DNA from: a virus
IMG/VR virus record: IMGVR_UViG_3300036389_000009
Location: 1-21,753 of that record
Reading direction: 5' to 3' (one strand)
Length of the DNA stretch: 21,753 bases
Shown: piece by piece, positions 6,783 to 15,407 of the stretch
Layout of the letters: every line of letters begins with the position of its first letter
How positions within the stretch are numbered: the first letter of the stretch is position 1
Notes under the pieces: model-generated
Seen by the model: the letters and a program-made list of their open reading frames with translations, nothing else
Told to the model about the DNA's origin: nothing
The model's database searches: none
Made by a program: the position numbers and the translations under genes

Positions 6783-7086
6783 TCTCGTCTAACGTGGTCA
6801 TGTCGAACGAAGGATCGAGCAACATCCGTCGGCAGTTCATTATCGAATTTGGCAATCATTATAAAAAACAGATCAAGAAGGGGAACGAGAAGCCGATACA
6901 GGCCGAGCACGGCTGTATTTTCTTCTCTGACGATTGGGACGAGGCCGAATGGAAGCGGTTCGATCAGTACATGATTGGCTGCGTGGTGGAATACCTACGG
7001 GATGGCTTGCAGCCGTATGCCCTGCGGAGCGCCGATCAAAACCGGCTGCGGCAAGTGGCAGGCGAAGAGTTCTACGAATGGATAAC

Positions 7087-7108
7087 CACCTACCAGGCAC
7101 CTACCAGG
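7087..7108 (+). repeat. Perfect 11-bp tandem duplication inside the helicase gene
   Basis: CACCTACCAGG occurs twice back to back (7087-7097 and 7098-7108). Because 11 is not a multiple of three, the second copy throws the helicase out of frame. With one copy removed, the frame reads EEFYEWITTYQGTGLVPNQE continuously into the C-terminal domain. The repeat is therefore most simply a duplication mutation, and one that slippage could reverse. Confidence 0.9.
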
Positions 7109-7320
7109 GGACGGGCTTAGTGCCGAATCAGGAGTACAGCCGGGATGATCTGTTCAAAGACTACAAGTCATTTGCAGGTATCCCAGATAATCAGGCTATT
7201 ACGCGCGGGTTCACTAATAATATTACGGCCTATGCCAAAGGGAAAGGCTGGAAATACGAACGCGGGTCTAGTATGCGAAACGTCACGTTCACTCTAAAAA
7301 CTCAAGAATCCTGCATTTAG
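7099..7320 (+). pseudogene. Helicase C-terminal domain displaced into a third frame
   Basis: After the 11-bp duplication, the helicase C-terminus continues in the next -1 frame for 73 codons to a TAG at 7318-7320. It reads YQGTGLVPNQEYSRDDLFKDY, then a helical domain (RGFTNNITAYAKGKGWKYERG) and a final strand (NVTFTLK). This small winged-helix-like tail, ending in K-x-W-x-Y and a beta-strand, is usual at the C-terminus of these primase-helicases. No sensible start codon precedes it in frame, so it is not a separate gene. Confidence 0.7.
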
Positions 7321-7323
7321 GAA

Positions 7324-7393
7324 ATAAGGATTCCACTGTTGGGGGGTATGTGTGTGCGTACACATATATACCCCTAAATAATAGGTTCCTTAT
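7324..7393. other. Structured intergenic region between helicase and primase genes
   Basis: GGGGT-ATGTGT (7343-7353) pairs with ACACAT (7360-7365), a 4-nt bulge, and ACCCC (7370-7374), around a 6-nt loop. Outside it, ATAAGGA (7324-7330) pairs with TCCTTAT (7387-7393). The result is an extended imperfect hairpin of about 70 nt in the only non-coding gap of the replication cluster. It could be a single-strand or primer origin, a protein-binding site or an attenuator. The inner ATGTGT/ACACAT arms resemble the operator at 15408-15432 in the opposite arrangement. Confidence 0.4.
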
Positions 7394-7427
7394 ATCCTAT
7401 ATGCAATAACCCTCCCCCTGTACCTGT

Positions 7428-8747
7428 ATGGCTCCTTCTCTGTTAGACCTGCCTATCAGCTTTTTCGAGTACGATTTAGCTCGCAATACGTTTGCTAACG
7501 TCCCCTCTCAGCAAACTACCCTTCGCCGGATGGCATCAACCCGCTATTACCAGAAACCGATTGAAGCCATCCGATCCGAATCCGACAAGCACAAGCAGGA
7601 TGAAATGAAAAAGCACCTGTCCGCTTTTACCCTGGCGCTGCTTCGCCATCGTAAGAAAGACACCTCTTTCGAGGAGAAAATTATTTACCAGTGGTCACTA
7701 CTGATGGGAGACATTGACCAAAAGGATAATCCAGGCGTTGACATGGCCGAACTAAAAACGCACCTCTGCACCCTGCCTTACGTGCTGCTCTGTGCCTACT
7801 CAGTCCGGGGCGGGCTGTGGTTTGTCGTTCGATTACCTGACCACCAGACGCCGGATACGTTGGCCGCTCATTTTCGGTACTTGCAAAAGCTGTTCACAAA
7901 TAAGTTTGATATCAAACTCGACAGCACTAAAGGCGGTAAGCCTACGGATCTGCGCTTTGTGTCTTTCGATGCGGCTCCATACCTAAATGATGATGCTACC
8001 GTTTTTTCCGGAACTTACACTCCTCCACCTCCCCGCCGTAAGCAAGTACCCTACAATCCCAGCACGAAGGATGATGAAGGTAAGCTACTGGCCCGCGTGG
8101 TTAAGGTGGTCAATAGTGCGGGGGAAGGCGTCAGGCATGAATCACTATTGAAAGCCGCCCGGTTAGCCGGTGGCTTTATTGGGGCTGATCGACTGGACGA
8201 ACAGAATGCAATTCTGGCGTTAGAAACTATAGCCTCTGAGTGGCCGCAGTTCGGTAAAAGTCAGAAAACAATCCGGGATGGCATCAAATATGGGCAAGCC
8301 TCTCCCTTGTTTCGCGAACGCTTACCAGAACGACCTGTTGAGCGTCCAGTGAGTCGAAAGCAACAGCCTAAGAGTACCGAGCCTATATTCTATCAATACA
8401 CAGAACAACTCTATTCCCAACCGCAACGTATAGAGGTAGAGGTTCAGACTCAGCCGCCTGCTTTTGAACCAAAGACAGAACCCATCATTGTTGTAACCAT
8501 TGCCGAGCAGTTAGCCAATCCCGGTAGCATCCTCCGTCCTGATGAATCACAGATCGAACGATGGGGCGAAGCTGAGGAATTGCTTGACCTGCCGCCCGAA
8601 TTGGACGAACCCGCACCACCTGGTACCGTGCCGACTATCCGTGTGTCAACGCCAACCAGCGGTAGTTACTTCAAATGGCAGAACAGCCCTGAAAGTCCCT
8701 TCAGCCAGCTTGGCCTGGCTTCACTCCAAACCAAACAACAATCATGA
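7428..8747 (+). CDS. BT4734-like/VirE N-terminal domain protein (primase-like)
   Basis: The 439-aa product has an N-terminal domain of the BT4734-like group found in Bacteroidota primase-helicases, related to archaeo-eukaryotic primases. Key elements are GDID (94-97, the acidic metal-binding pair), a short strand with SVRGGLWFVV (125-134) in place of the usual S-x-S-G-x-G, and DLRFVSFD-x-PYLN (174-187). A helical segment (about 220-300) follows. The last ~130 residues are Pro/Glu-rich and low complexity, probably disordered. In many relatives this domain is fused to the helicase; here it is separate and downstream of it. The likely role is priming of element replication. The ATG at 7428 follows the structured gap. 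The stop overlaps the next ATG (ATGA). Confidence 0.75.
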   Translation: MAPSLLDLPISFFEYDLARNTFANVPSQQTTLRRMASTRYYQKPIEAIRSESDKHKQDEMKKHLSAFTLALLRHRKKDTSFEEKIIYQWSLLMGDIDQKDNPGVDMAELKTHLCTLPYVLLCAYSVRGGLWFVVRLPDHQTPDTLAAHFRYLQKLFTNKFDIKLDSTKGGKPTDLRFVSFDAAPYLNDDATVFSGTYTPPPPRRKQVPYNPSTKDDEGKLLARVVKVVNSAGEGVRHESLLKAARLAGGFIGADRLDEQNAILALETIASEWPQFGKSQKTIRDGIKYGQASPLFRERLPERPVERPVSRKQQPKSTEPIFYQYTEQLYSQPQRIEVEVQTQPPAFEPKTEPIIVVTIAEQLANPGSILRPDESQIERWGEAEELLDLPPELDEPAPPGTVPTIRVSTPTSGSYFKWQNSPESPFSQLGLASLQTKQQS

Positions 8748-8977
8748 GATGCATTCACATTGACCTCAAATACGAACACTTCTTAGGTGACTACCACGGA
8801 CACCCTATCAAAGCTAGGCGGGATGTAAAGACCGGCGAAGTCCTCTTCGATGCCGAAAGTGTAGCACCCATCCTGGGCTTTGACTCAGCCGAAGCAATGC
8901 TCAGCGATGAAGCTGTATTAGCCGAGCTAAACCGACAGATTACCAACGGCAAAGCAACGCCGATCCGAAAACTTTAA
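8744..8977 (+). CDS. Small phage-type hypothetical protein
   Basis: A 77-aa protein whose ATG overlaps the primase-like gene stop by 4 nt, so it is translationally coupled. I do not recognise the family. The middle, AESVAPILGFDSAEAML, resembles the helix-turn-helix-like 'VA..LGY' pattern of BRO/antirepressor N-termini, but the domain is too short to claim this. No cysteines in pairs, signal peptide or membrane segment are seen. Confidence 0.65.
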   Translation: MRCIHIDLKYEHFLGDYHGHPIKARRDVKTGEVLFDAESVAPILGFDSAEAMLSDEAVLAELNRQITNGKATPIRKL

Positions 8978-8985
8978 ACCAATCA

Positions 8986-9576
8986 ATGATGAACAACACC
9001 CAACAACTCCACCCAGCTTACATGGTCTACTATAACAACCAGATCAACAAGCCCACCTGGACCTTTTTCTTTCATGACGACCTGCTCACGGCTCGTAAAG
9101 CAGCCATCACCCTGGCCGAATCGCTCTTTGGTAGTCATGCTCAGTTTACACCAGCCGAAGAGGTCGAGGTCCATTTGGTCGAAGCCATTGGCCCCGATGA
9201 TGCAGCTCCCCTTCCTATCGCCCGGGTCCTAGCCAAACGAAGCAGCCTGTTTGAGCAGGTGCATACTCAGGAAGACCCCCGCTTTATCGAGGAGATTCAT
9301 CCGCGTGTCAACTGGACCAACCGCGCTTTGATCGAGCTGGAATCTGAGTTCCGCTATTACCACCAGCATAAGCTGCCCATTGGCTTTGGGGTCTTTATGC
9401 TGCGGGTATTCCTAAGTCCGCTGATTCCAGAGGAAACTATCGCCATACTCTTTGATGCAGCGTCTTATGCCCTAGCCCTGATCAGCAATAACCCTGAACC
9501 GGCTCAACTGCTCTCGTTCACCCACCGGGAAGAATCCTCTCAAATCGAATTCGCCCCTTATCAAACCCAATCTTAA
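8986..9576 (+). CDS. Hypothetical protein in the replication-packaging operon
   Basis: This 196-aa, acidic protein is not recognised. Residues 10-70 look like an alpha/beta domain with several aromatics (MVYYNNQINKPTWTFFF), and the C-terminal third has a hydrophobic segment (FGVFMLRVFLSPLIP) that is probably a buried helix. There are two candidate starts in tandem (ATGATG at 8986); the first is used. It lies 8 nt after the preceding stop and 2 nt before the small terminase ATG, so it is within one operon. A role in packaging or replication is possible but not visible in the sequence. Confidence 0.65.
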   Translation: MMNNTQQLHPAYMVYYNNQINKPTWTFFFHDDLLTARKAAITLAESLFGSHAQFTPAEEVEVHLVEAIGPDDAAPLPIARVLAKRSSLFEQVHTQEDPRFIEEIHPRVNWTNRALIELESEFRYYHQHKLPIGFGVFMLRVFLSPLIPEETIAILFDAASYALALISNNPEPAQLLSFTHREESSQIEFAPYQTQS

Positions 9577-9578
9577 CT

Positions 9579-10097
9579 ATGGCAGCCCCTAAAGAAAATC
9601 AATTCTGGCGTCAGCGCAGCAAGCACGGTCGCGACAAACTCTTTGAAACCCCCGACGCCCTACTGGAAGCCGCGCATAGTTATTTCCAATGGTGCGATGA
9701 CAATCCCTGGCTAAAAACCGAGCAGCTCCGACGGCCGACAATTACCCAAGACACGGAAGGTAACCAAACGCTGCATACGGTAGCGGAACTGCCTACCGCC
9801 CGTCCGTATACCTTGAAAGGCCTGTGTCTGCATCTGGATGTTACGCCCGAGTGGTGGAGCCGCTTCCGCAAAAAGCATGAGGCCGATGGCGAGGAAGGTT
9901 TTAGTCAAGTCATTTCACGCGTGGAAGACATTATCTATACCCAGAAGTTTGAAGGGGCGGTCGTTGGTGCCTTCAACGCTAATATCATCAGTCGAGATCT
10001 GGGGCTGGTCGACAAAAAAGAACACGGTGGCAAGATCGAAATCGAGCAGATCACCGGTATGAACATCATCTCCACTACGCCCCCGTCTACCCCATGA
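9579..10097 (+). CDS. Terminase small subunit (gp3-like DNA-packaging protein)
   Basis: The 172-aa protein begins with the typical small-terminase opening (MAAPKENQFWRQRSKHGR). It has a helix-turn-helix-like middle (TLKGLCLHLDVTPEWWSRF) and the helix EDIIYTQKFEGAVVGAFNANIISRDLGL, which is characteristic of gp3-like packaging proteins. Small terminase recognises the packaging site on phage DNA and loads the large subunit. The gene overlaps the large-subunit gene by 4 nt (ATGA, 10094-10097), the expected pair order. The packaging site itself often lies in or near this gene, but I cannot point to it. Confidence 0.83.
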   Translation: MAAPKENQFWRQRSKHGRDKLFETPDALLEAAHSYFQWCDDNPWLKTEQLRRPTITQDTEGNQTLHTVAELPTARPYTLKGLCLHLDVTPEWWSRFRKKHEADGEEGFSQVISRVEDIIYTQKFEGAVVGAFNANIISRDLGLVDKKEHGGKIEIEQITGMNIISTTPPSTP

Positions 10098-11488
10098 GAC
10101 TCAACTTCGATGTGTTCGAGAATCAGAAGCAACTAGCCGTCTGCCAGCACTGGCAAGATCCCACGGTAACCGATATCGTCTACGGGGGAAGCAAGGGCTC
10201 AGGTAAATCCTATCTGGGCTGCTCGCTCATCTTTGGCGATGCCTTCACCTATCCCGAGACCCATTACTTCATTGCCCGTGATTCTTTGACCAACCTGCGT
10301 AAATACACTATTCCGTCGATTCATGAGGTGTTCGATCACTGGCAGCTGACTCCGAGCCACTACGCCTACAATGGTCAGGACAACTTCTACACATTGCATA
10401 ACGGTAGCCGGGTGTATTTGCTGGACGCTAAGTATCAGCCTCGTGACCCGCTGTACGCTCGTTTCGGTAGTATGCAAATGACCAGGGGCTGGATCGAGGA
10501 AGCGGGCGAGTTCCGCGAAGCCGCAAAGAACAACCTAGCGGCTTCGATAGGCCGTTGGAAGAATGATCTGTATAATCTGGCGCCTAAACTACTCCAGACT
10601 TGCAATCCAGCTAAGAACTACCTCTACAAACAGTATTACAAAAAGCATGCAGATCAGGAGTTAGAGCCTTGGAAGCGGTTCGTGCAGGCCTTTCCCCAGG
10701 ATAATAAGACGTTGCCTAAGGGTTATCTGCCCAATCTGCTGAGAACTCTGTCGGCCAATGAAATCGAGCGACTGGTGTACGGCAACTGGGAGTTTGACGA
10801 CGATCCGGCTGCCCTTATTGAGTACAACAGCATTATTGACCTGTGGAAAAATGAGCACATTCTTCGAAATGGTCAACGTTTCATCACTTGCGACGTGGCC
10901 CGCTATGGTAGGGACAGTTCCAAAGTCTGCGTGTGGGATGGCTGGCGAATTATCCAGTACCGGACCTACAAAGGGTTGTCGGTGCCTGAACTAGCCGACA
11001 AGGTGCGCGAGGCCATGAACGCCTTCGGCGTGACCGCGTCGCATGTAGTCGTGGATGACGATGGCGTAGGCGGTGGAGTAACCGACCTGATCAAATGCGT
11101 AGGCTTTGTCAATAACTCTCGCCCTGTCGAAGAGAAAGCGGCTAGTGGCAGCAAGCAGGTACCCAATTACGACAACCTCAAATCTCAGTGCTATTTCAAG
11201 CTGGCTGCCCGAATCAATAAGGGAGGGATATACATCGAACCCTCCGCCATGACCGAAGCTGAGCAGGAAGAACTAGTCGAAGAGTTGGAGCAGGTCAAGC
11301 AGAAGAACGTCAACAGCGAAGGCAAGCGGGCAGTAGTGTCCAAGGAGCGGATCAAGGAGCTCATCAAGCGCTCACCGGATAATTCGGACGTGTTGATGAT
11401 GCGCGAATACCTCGACCTTAAGCCGCCCGTTGTTCGGGGTGGAGTGCGGGTGTATTCGATACCTCTCCGGCCTGGACGTAGGTACTAA
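10094..11488 (+). CDS. Terminase large subunit (ATPase-nuclease)
   Basis: The 464-aa product has the two domains of a phage packaging motor. The ATPase part has Walker A GGSKGSGKS (31-39), Walker B-like RGWIEEAGE with Glu135/Glu136, and the coupling motif QTCNP (168-172). The RNase H-like nuclease part has three acidic positions: CDVARYG (Asp267), VVVDDDGVG (Asp321/322) and SPDNSDVLMM (Asp432). It translocates DNA into a procapsid and cuts it. Length is normal for the family and all motifs are intact. The downstream neighbour is a tape-measure-like gene; the portal and capsid genes that usually follow are missing. Confidence 0.93.
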   Translation: MRLNFDVFENQKQLAVCQHWQDPTVTDIVYGGSKGSGKSYLGCSLIFGDAFTYPETHYFIARDSLTNLRKYTIPSIHEVFDHWQLTPSHYAYNGQDNFYTLHNGSRVYLLDAKYQPRDPLYARFGSMQMTRGWIEEAGEFREAAKNNLAASIGRWKNDLYNLAPKLLQTCNPAKNYLYKQYYKKHADQELEPWKRFVQAFPQDNKTLPKGYLPNLLRTLSANEIERLVYGNWEFDDDPAALIEYNSIIDLWKNEHILRNGQRFITCDVARYGRDSSKVCVWDGWRIIQYRTYKGLSVPELADKVREAMNAFGVTASHVVVDDDGVGGGVTDLIKCVGFVNNSRPVEEKAASGSKQVPNYDNLKSQCYFKLAARINKGGIYIEPSAMTEAEQEELVEELEQVKQKNVNSEGKRAVVSKERIKELIKRSPDNSDVLMMREYLDLKPPVVRGGVRVYSIPLRPGRRY

Positions 11489-11490
11489 AC

Positions 11491-11524
11491 TTGTTGATTT
11501 ATTGATAGTTATCTTAATTTTTTG
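11491..11524 (+). promoter_or_regulatory. Possible promoter for the tape-measure-like gene
   Basis: Two TTG triplets (11491-11496) lie 18-21 bp upstream of TAATTTTTTG (11515-11524), which resembles the Bacteroidota -7 element TAnnTTTG with two extra T residues. This AT-rich 66-bp gap breaks the otherwise tight operon, so a new transcript may start here. The match is imperfect. Confidence 0.35.
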
Positions 11525-11554
11525 TATTATTACTCATACTAACAGCTAAAGAAA

Positions 11555-14500
11555 ATGCCCGAAACAAACGACCTAGTACTGCTTCGCATCGAGATTGACG
11601 AGCAGGGAGCCGATAAAAAACTAGAGGGGTTGATTGCCATCAAAGTCCGGCTCAAAAAGGAACTGGCCGACCTCAAAAAAGAGCAAAAGGCAGGTGTGAT
11701 TACTGCCAAGGAGTATCAGCAAAGCTATACAGCCATTACTACCCAACTTAAGGCCGCTGATGCCCAGATAAAAGCTACCAAAAAAAGCATTGAGGAACAG
11801 GCCGCAGTCACGGCCAAAGCGGAAGCCAGCCTACGGCAAATGCAACAGGGTTTTAAAATAACCAATGCAGACCTGCTGGCTCATCAGTCCGCTAACCAAG
11901 CCGTAAAAAAACGCATCACCGAGCTTAACGCAGAAATGACGGTAGAGAATGCCCGCCTAAAAGCGACGGCTACCAGCATGGATAAGCTGGATGATATGAT
12001 TGGCGAATTAGAGGACGCCTACCGGGGGCTGTCGCAGGCTCAACGCGAAGATGCCGAGGTGGGTGGTAAGCTGCTAACCACACTAGCCGGACTGGAACGC
12101 CAACAGCGTAAGCATCAGCAGTCAATTGATGACTCCAAAAAGACAATGAAAGACTACATCCGCGATGTGGATGTGTTAGGCTTCAATGTGGGGGCTACGA
12201 TTGACTCATTCAAAAACGGAGCGCAGGGCGTTAAGTTGTTTACGCAGGGTATTGGTACAGCCAGAGGGGCGCTCACGCTATTAGCCGCCGTGCCAATCAT
12301 CGCTATTCTAACCGGGCTGTATGTCATTCTGACCAAATCGCAGAAAGGCATGGATTTTCTAGCCAAAGCTACGGCTGGTGTGTCAGCTATCTTTTCGGCC
12401 CTTAGCACGAAGGTTATTGCCATAGGTGAAGCCCTAGCTAATGCCTGGGAGAATCCCAAGCAGGCCGTTATTGAGCTGGGCAACTTTATACAAACCAACC
12501 TGATCAACCGGGTAAAAGGGTTCGGTGTCCTCATCGATGCCATCCGCTCAGGTAATCTAGGCAAGATTGCCGACGGCTTTGCTCAAATCGGTTTCGGTGT
12601 AACTAATGCCGCTACTGGCTTAAAGAAGGTTTACGATCAGGGTGCAGCCGTTGCCCAAATGATCATCGACATTGAGAAGGCTGAAATCAGCCTCAACACT
12701 CAACGAGGCAAAAGTGAGAAGTTTATCGAGCGCCAGAAGCAAATCGCAGAGGATACCACAAAATCAATTGAAGCTCGCAAGATTGCTGAGCGGTCTGCCT
12801 TCGCTGAAAGTCAGAAGATTCAGAATGCCGAGGAGGCCTTACAAAAGAAACGGGTTGCATTGGCCCAGGCCGAGGCCAAGCAAAACCGGGGCAATCGGGA
12901 CTACTTAAAGAAAGTGTCCGAGGAGCAGGAGAAACTTGACCAGATCGGTAAAAATCGCATCGGGGAACGCACCGAACTACAAAACCAGTTGAATGCTCTC
13001 GATGCCGAGGGCGCTGCTAAGGCATTGGACAACCGCAAAAAGATTGCCGCTGAAGAGGTAGCCGAGGCCGAAGCTGCTCTAATCCTTGCTCAACGTAAAG
13101 GCGAAGAAACGCTATCTATCGAGCAGGAGATCTTACAACGTCAGATCAAGCTGATTCAGGCCCGTGCCGATGCTGAAAAAGTAGCCGTTGAAAAAGGGCG
13201 GGGCGCAGCCGCGCAGCGTAAGCTAATCCAAATAAAGGCCGATACGGAGATTTTAGAAGCGACTAAGCAAAGTGTTCAAAAGTCTGCCGATATCATCTAC
13301 AATGCGAAATCTGCTGAGATTAACAGCACCTTAGCCTTAACTCGTAAAGGCACGAAGGCCGAACTAGACTTACGGTTAGAAGGTATTGATGCGGCTCGCG
13401 TCAAAGAGCAGTCAGCTATTCAGCAACGCATTGACCTGAACAATGAACTGTTCAAGAAAAAACGCATTACCGAGCAGCAGTATAACGAAGCAGCTACCAA
13501 ATTAGAAATCGAGTTCGGCAACGTAGCCAATCAGGCCGCTAAGGCTCAGTCTGACGCCCGCATGGAGTTTGCTAAGTCGGAGGCTAACCGATTAGCGGAT
13601 CTGGCAGACAAGCGCATTCAAACTGAACTGGACAACAGCAACCAGAGCCTAGCCGCTGAACGGGATGCCGCTCAAAAACGTATCGATCTGGAAGCCAAAA
13701 CGCAGCAGGAGCTACTCGATATTGAGCGTAAGTACGATCAAATCAGCCAGGACGATTACGACACCCGCAGCAAGGCGTTAGCCGCTAAGAAGATAGCCGC
13801 TCAAAGGGCACTCAACAAACAAATTGTCGATGAGGACCGGGCGGCTCAAATAGCCATTATTGATGCTCAGTTAGAAATCGTTCGGGATGGATCTAAGAAG
13901 CAGTTAGACCTTCAATTAAAGCGGCTAAAAAAAGAGTATGAGCAGGCTATCGCCAACGCGAAAGGACAGGACGACGCTATCGAAAAAGCGAAGACCGATT
14001 ACGATAATAAACGGGCTAAAGTTCAGGATGATTACAATAAGAAGTTGGTCGACCAAATTGTCCAGATTGCTAACCAGGCGACTGCTGCATTTGATTCACT
14101 CATTGAAGCCTCGGCTGCCCGTCAGACAGCAGCCTTAGACGATCAGTATAAAGCTATCCTGTCGAGTGCGGCCCTTTCCGCAGAAGGTCGAGCGCAGATT
14201 GAAGAAAAGTACGCCAAGGAGAAAGAGCGGATTGACAAAGAAGCGGGTGAGCGCAAAAAGAAAACGGCCACGGCTGAGAACATCATAAATGGGATTGTAG
14301 CGGGTATCAAAGCCTTTGCTGATCTGGGGCCCATTGGCGGAGCCATTGCCTCAGCATTTATTGCCGCCAGCGTTATTGCTAATCAGATCAAAATAGATAG
14401 TCAAAAATTTGAAGAGGGTGGCGTTAACCGGGCAAAAGGTGGGCCGGTCTTTGGCCCTAGCCATAAGCAGGGCGGTATCCCAATGTATCATAAATCAGGG

Positions 14501-14854
14501 CGCTACGTTGGTGAAATGGAAGGTGACGAGATTATTCTAACCAAAGGGGTATACCGCGACCCCGCCACCCGCGCGATCGCGTCGGCGCTGAATGTGTCCA
14601 AAGGGGGTAGATCCTTTAGCGGCTTCGCTCCGCAGCTTCGTTACGACCTGGGCGGCTACGTACCCAGCTACCAACACGCCATTGGTGTAACCGCAAGCAT
14701 TGATGCCAACGCAATAGCCAACGCGGTAATCAGTGGGGTGAAGGCGGCTAATATCCGAGTTGGTGTAGATGCTATCACCCAAATGCAAAACGATGTAAAG
14801 CGGGTAGAGGCCGAGGCTGATTTCGGTACGGGCCCGCGTCCTCGATTTCGCTAA
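11555..14854 (+). CDS. Tape-measure-like protein (phage tail)
   Basis: This is the largest protein of the window, 1099 aa. Residues 15-200 and about 370-900 are long, charged coiled coils rich in Lys, Glu, Ala and Gln. A hydrophobic segment lies near 239-260 and a glycine/alanine-rich hydrophobic segment near 909-947. The C-terminus has GGPVFGPSHKQGGIP followed by VGEMEGDEIILTKG, the 'Gly-Gly...GPSH...GGI, E-x-E-G-x-E' pattern seen at the end of many phage tape-measure proteins. Tape measures set tail length and pass through the tube at infection. Against this call, no tail tube, chaperone or baseplate gene is nearby: it directly follows the terminase. A coiled-coil protein with another role is the alternative. 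The reading frame is intact. Confidence 0.75.
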   Translation: MPETNDLVLLRIEIDEQGADKKLEGLIAIKVRLKKELADLKKEQKAGVITAKEYQQSYTAITTQLKAADAQIKATKKSIEEQAAVTAKAEASLRQMQQGFKITNADLLAHQSANQAVKKRITELNAEMTVENARLKATATSMDKLDDMIGELEDAYRGLSQAQREDAEVGGKLLTTLAGLERQQRKHQQSIDDSKKTMKDYIRDVDVLGFNVGATIDSFKNGAQGVKLFTQGIGTARGALTLLAAVPIIAILTGLYVILTKSQKGMDFLAKATAGVSAIFSALSTKVIAIGEALANAWENPKQAVIELGNFIQTNLINRVKGFGVLIDAIRSGNLGKIADGFAQIGFGVTNAATGLKKVYDQGAAVAQMIIDIEKAEISLNTQRGKSEKFIERQKQIAEDTTKSIEARKIAERSAFAESQKIQNAEEALQKKRVALAQAEAKQNRGNRDYLKKVSEEQEKLDQIGKNRIGERTELQNQLNALDAEGAAKALDNRKKIAAEEVAEAEAALILAQRKGEETLSIEQEILQRQIKLIQARADAEKVAVEKGRGAAAQRKLIQIKADTEILEATKQSVQKSADIIYNAKSAEINSTLALTRKGTKAELDLRLEGIDAARVKEQSAIQQRIDLNNELFKKKRITEQQYNEAATKLEIEFGNVANQAAKAQSDARMEFAKSEANRLADLADKRIQTELDNSNQSLAAERDAAQKRIDLEAKTQQELLDIERKYDQISQDDYDTRSKALAAKKIAAQRALNKQIVDEDRAAQIAIIDAQLEIVRDGSKKQLDLQLKRLKKEYEQAIANAKGQDDAIEKAKTDYDNKRAKVQDDYNKKLVDQIVQIANQATAAFDSLIEASAARQTAALDDQYKAILSSAALSAEGRAQIEEKYAKEKERIDKEAGERKKKTATAENIINGIVAGIKAFADLGPIGGAIASAFIAASVIANQIKIDSQKFEEGGVNRAKGGPVFGPSHKQGGIPMYHKSGRYVGEMEGDEIILTKGVYRDPATRAIASALNVSKGGRSFSGFAPQLRYDLGGYVPSYQHAIGVTASIDANAIANAVISGVKAANIRVGVDAITQMQNDVKRVEAEADFGTGPRPRFR

Positions 14855-14895
14855 ACGCTTATATAGTCTATTTAAGGCCCACAAACGAAAAAACA

Positions 14896-15291
14896 ATGAA
14901 ATACCTACGTGATTTAATAAAACGCGCTGAGTGTCGGTTTTTGCAAGCCTACATCCTTTTAGAGCGACCTGACCTGAAAGGCAAGACTTTCCGTCAACAG
15001 TTGAATACCTATATGCTGGACACAGTCCAGGAGTATGCTAAAAAAGAGATTGGGATGCCCCTGCCCTGGCTACTGGAGCGGGTTTGTGCTTATGATGCTA
15101 CCGAGTCGATAGGCCATTACCGGGCTTCGCTTTGGGTAGAGCGACAACGGCACACGGATTTGCTGCTTGAGCATGGCGATGAAATTGTGCATAACATTGA
15201 GTTGCAACAGGAAAGTATCGAAGCCCGTAAATTAGCGCGGCAGGCTATTGCCATACTGGAAGCAAGTCAGGATATCAACCGGTTAAACTGA
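14896..15291 (+). CDS. Hypothetical protein downstream of the tape-measure-like gene
   Basis: The 131-aa product is charged and mostly helical, with the last ~45 residues (IVHNIELQQESIEARKLARQAIAIL) likely a coiled coil. I do not recognise a family. It starts 41 nt after the preceding stop and is probably in the same transcript, followed by a weak terminator-like hairpin. Confidence 0.65.
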   Translation: MKYLRDLIKRAECRFLQAYILLERPDLKGKTFRQQLNTYMLDTVQEYAKKEIGMPLPWLLERVCAYDATESIGHYRASLWVERQRHTDLLLEHGDEIVHNIELQQESIEARKLARQAIAILEASQDINRLN

Positions 15292-15317
15292 TTGAATAAT
15301 ATATAATAGGTTAGGAT

Positions 15318-15353
15318 CAGGGCAGCCCGGTGGTTTTACTGCTGGACTGTTTT
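15318..15353 (+). terminator. Weak terminator-like hairpin
   Basis: CAG-GG-CAGC (15318-15326) pairs with GCTG-GA-CTG (15341-15349) with one internal mismatch loop, followed by TTTT (15350-15353). It is placed where transcription of the tape-measure unit could end, but the stem is imperfect and the T-run short. Confidence 0.3.
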
Positions 15354-15407
15354 AAAGAGTAAACTGTACTATCGCAGCTAACAGAGTATTTTATTTGTTA
15401 ACAAGCA

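Larger units (their letters stand above)
6728..7120 (+). pseudogene. Helicase middle segment (motif C and arginine finger) in the -1 frame
   Basis: From 6728 this frame reads on as the natural continuation of the helicase: HEHAFRIPAKEGPK, then LLISSNVV (motif C/sensor), SSNIRRQFIIEFGNHY (arginine-rich motif), FFSDDWDEAEWKRFDQYM and EEFYEWITTY. These blocks follow Walker B in this helicase type. A GTG at 6794 or ATG at 6800 could start a 106-108-aa peptide, but it would lack the ATPase and begin inside motif C, so independent function is unlikely. Translated by a -1 shift from the upstream gene, it would give a 482-aa fusion. The frame runs out at a TAG (7118-7120) just after the 11-bp tandem duplication. 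Confidence 0.7.

Noticed and set aside
12154-12564. Reverse-strand open frame of 136 codons inside the tape-measure-like gene
   Set aside because: It is a shadow of a well-supported gene, and its composition is not protein-like.
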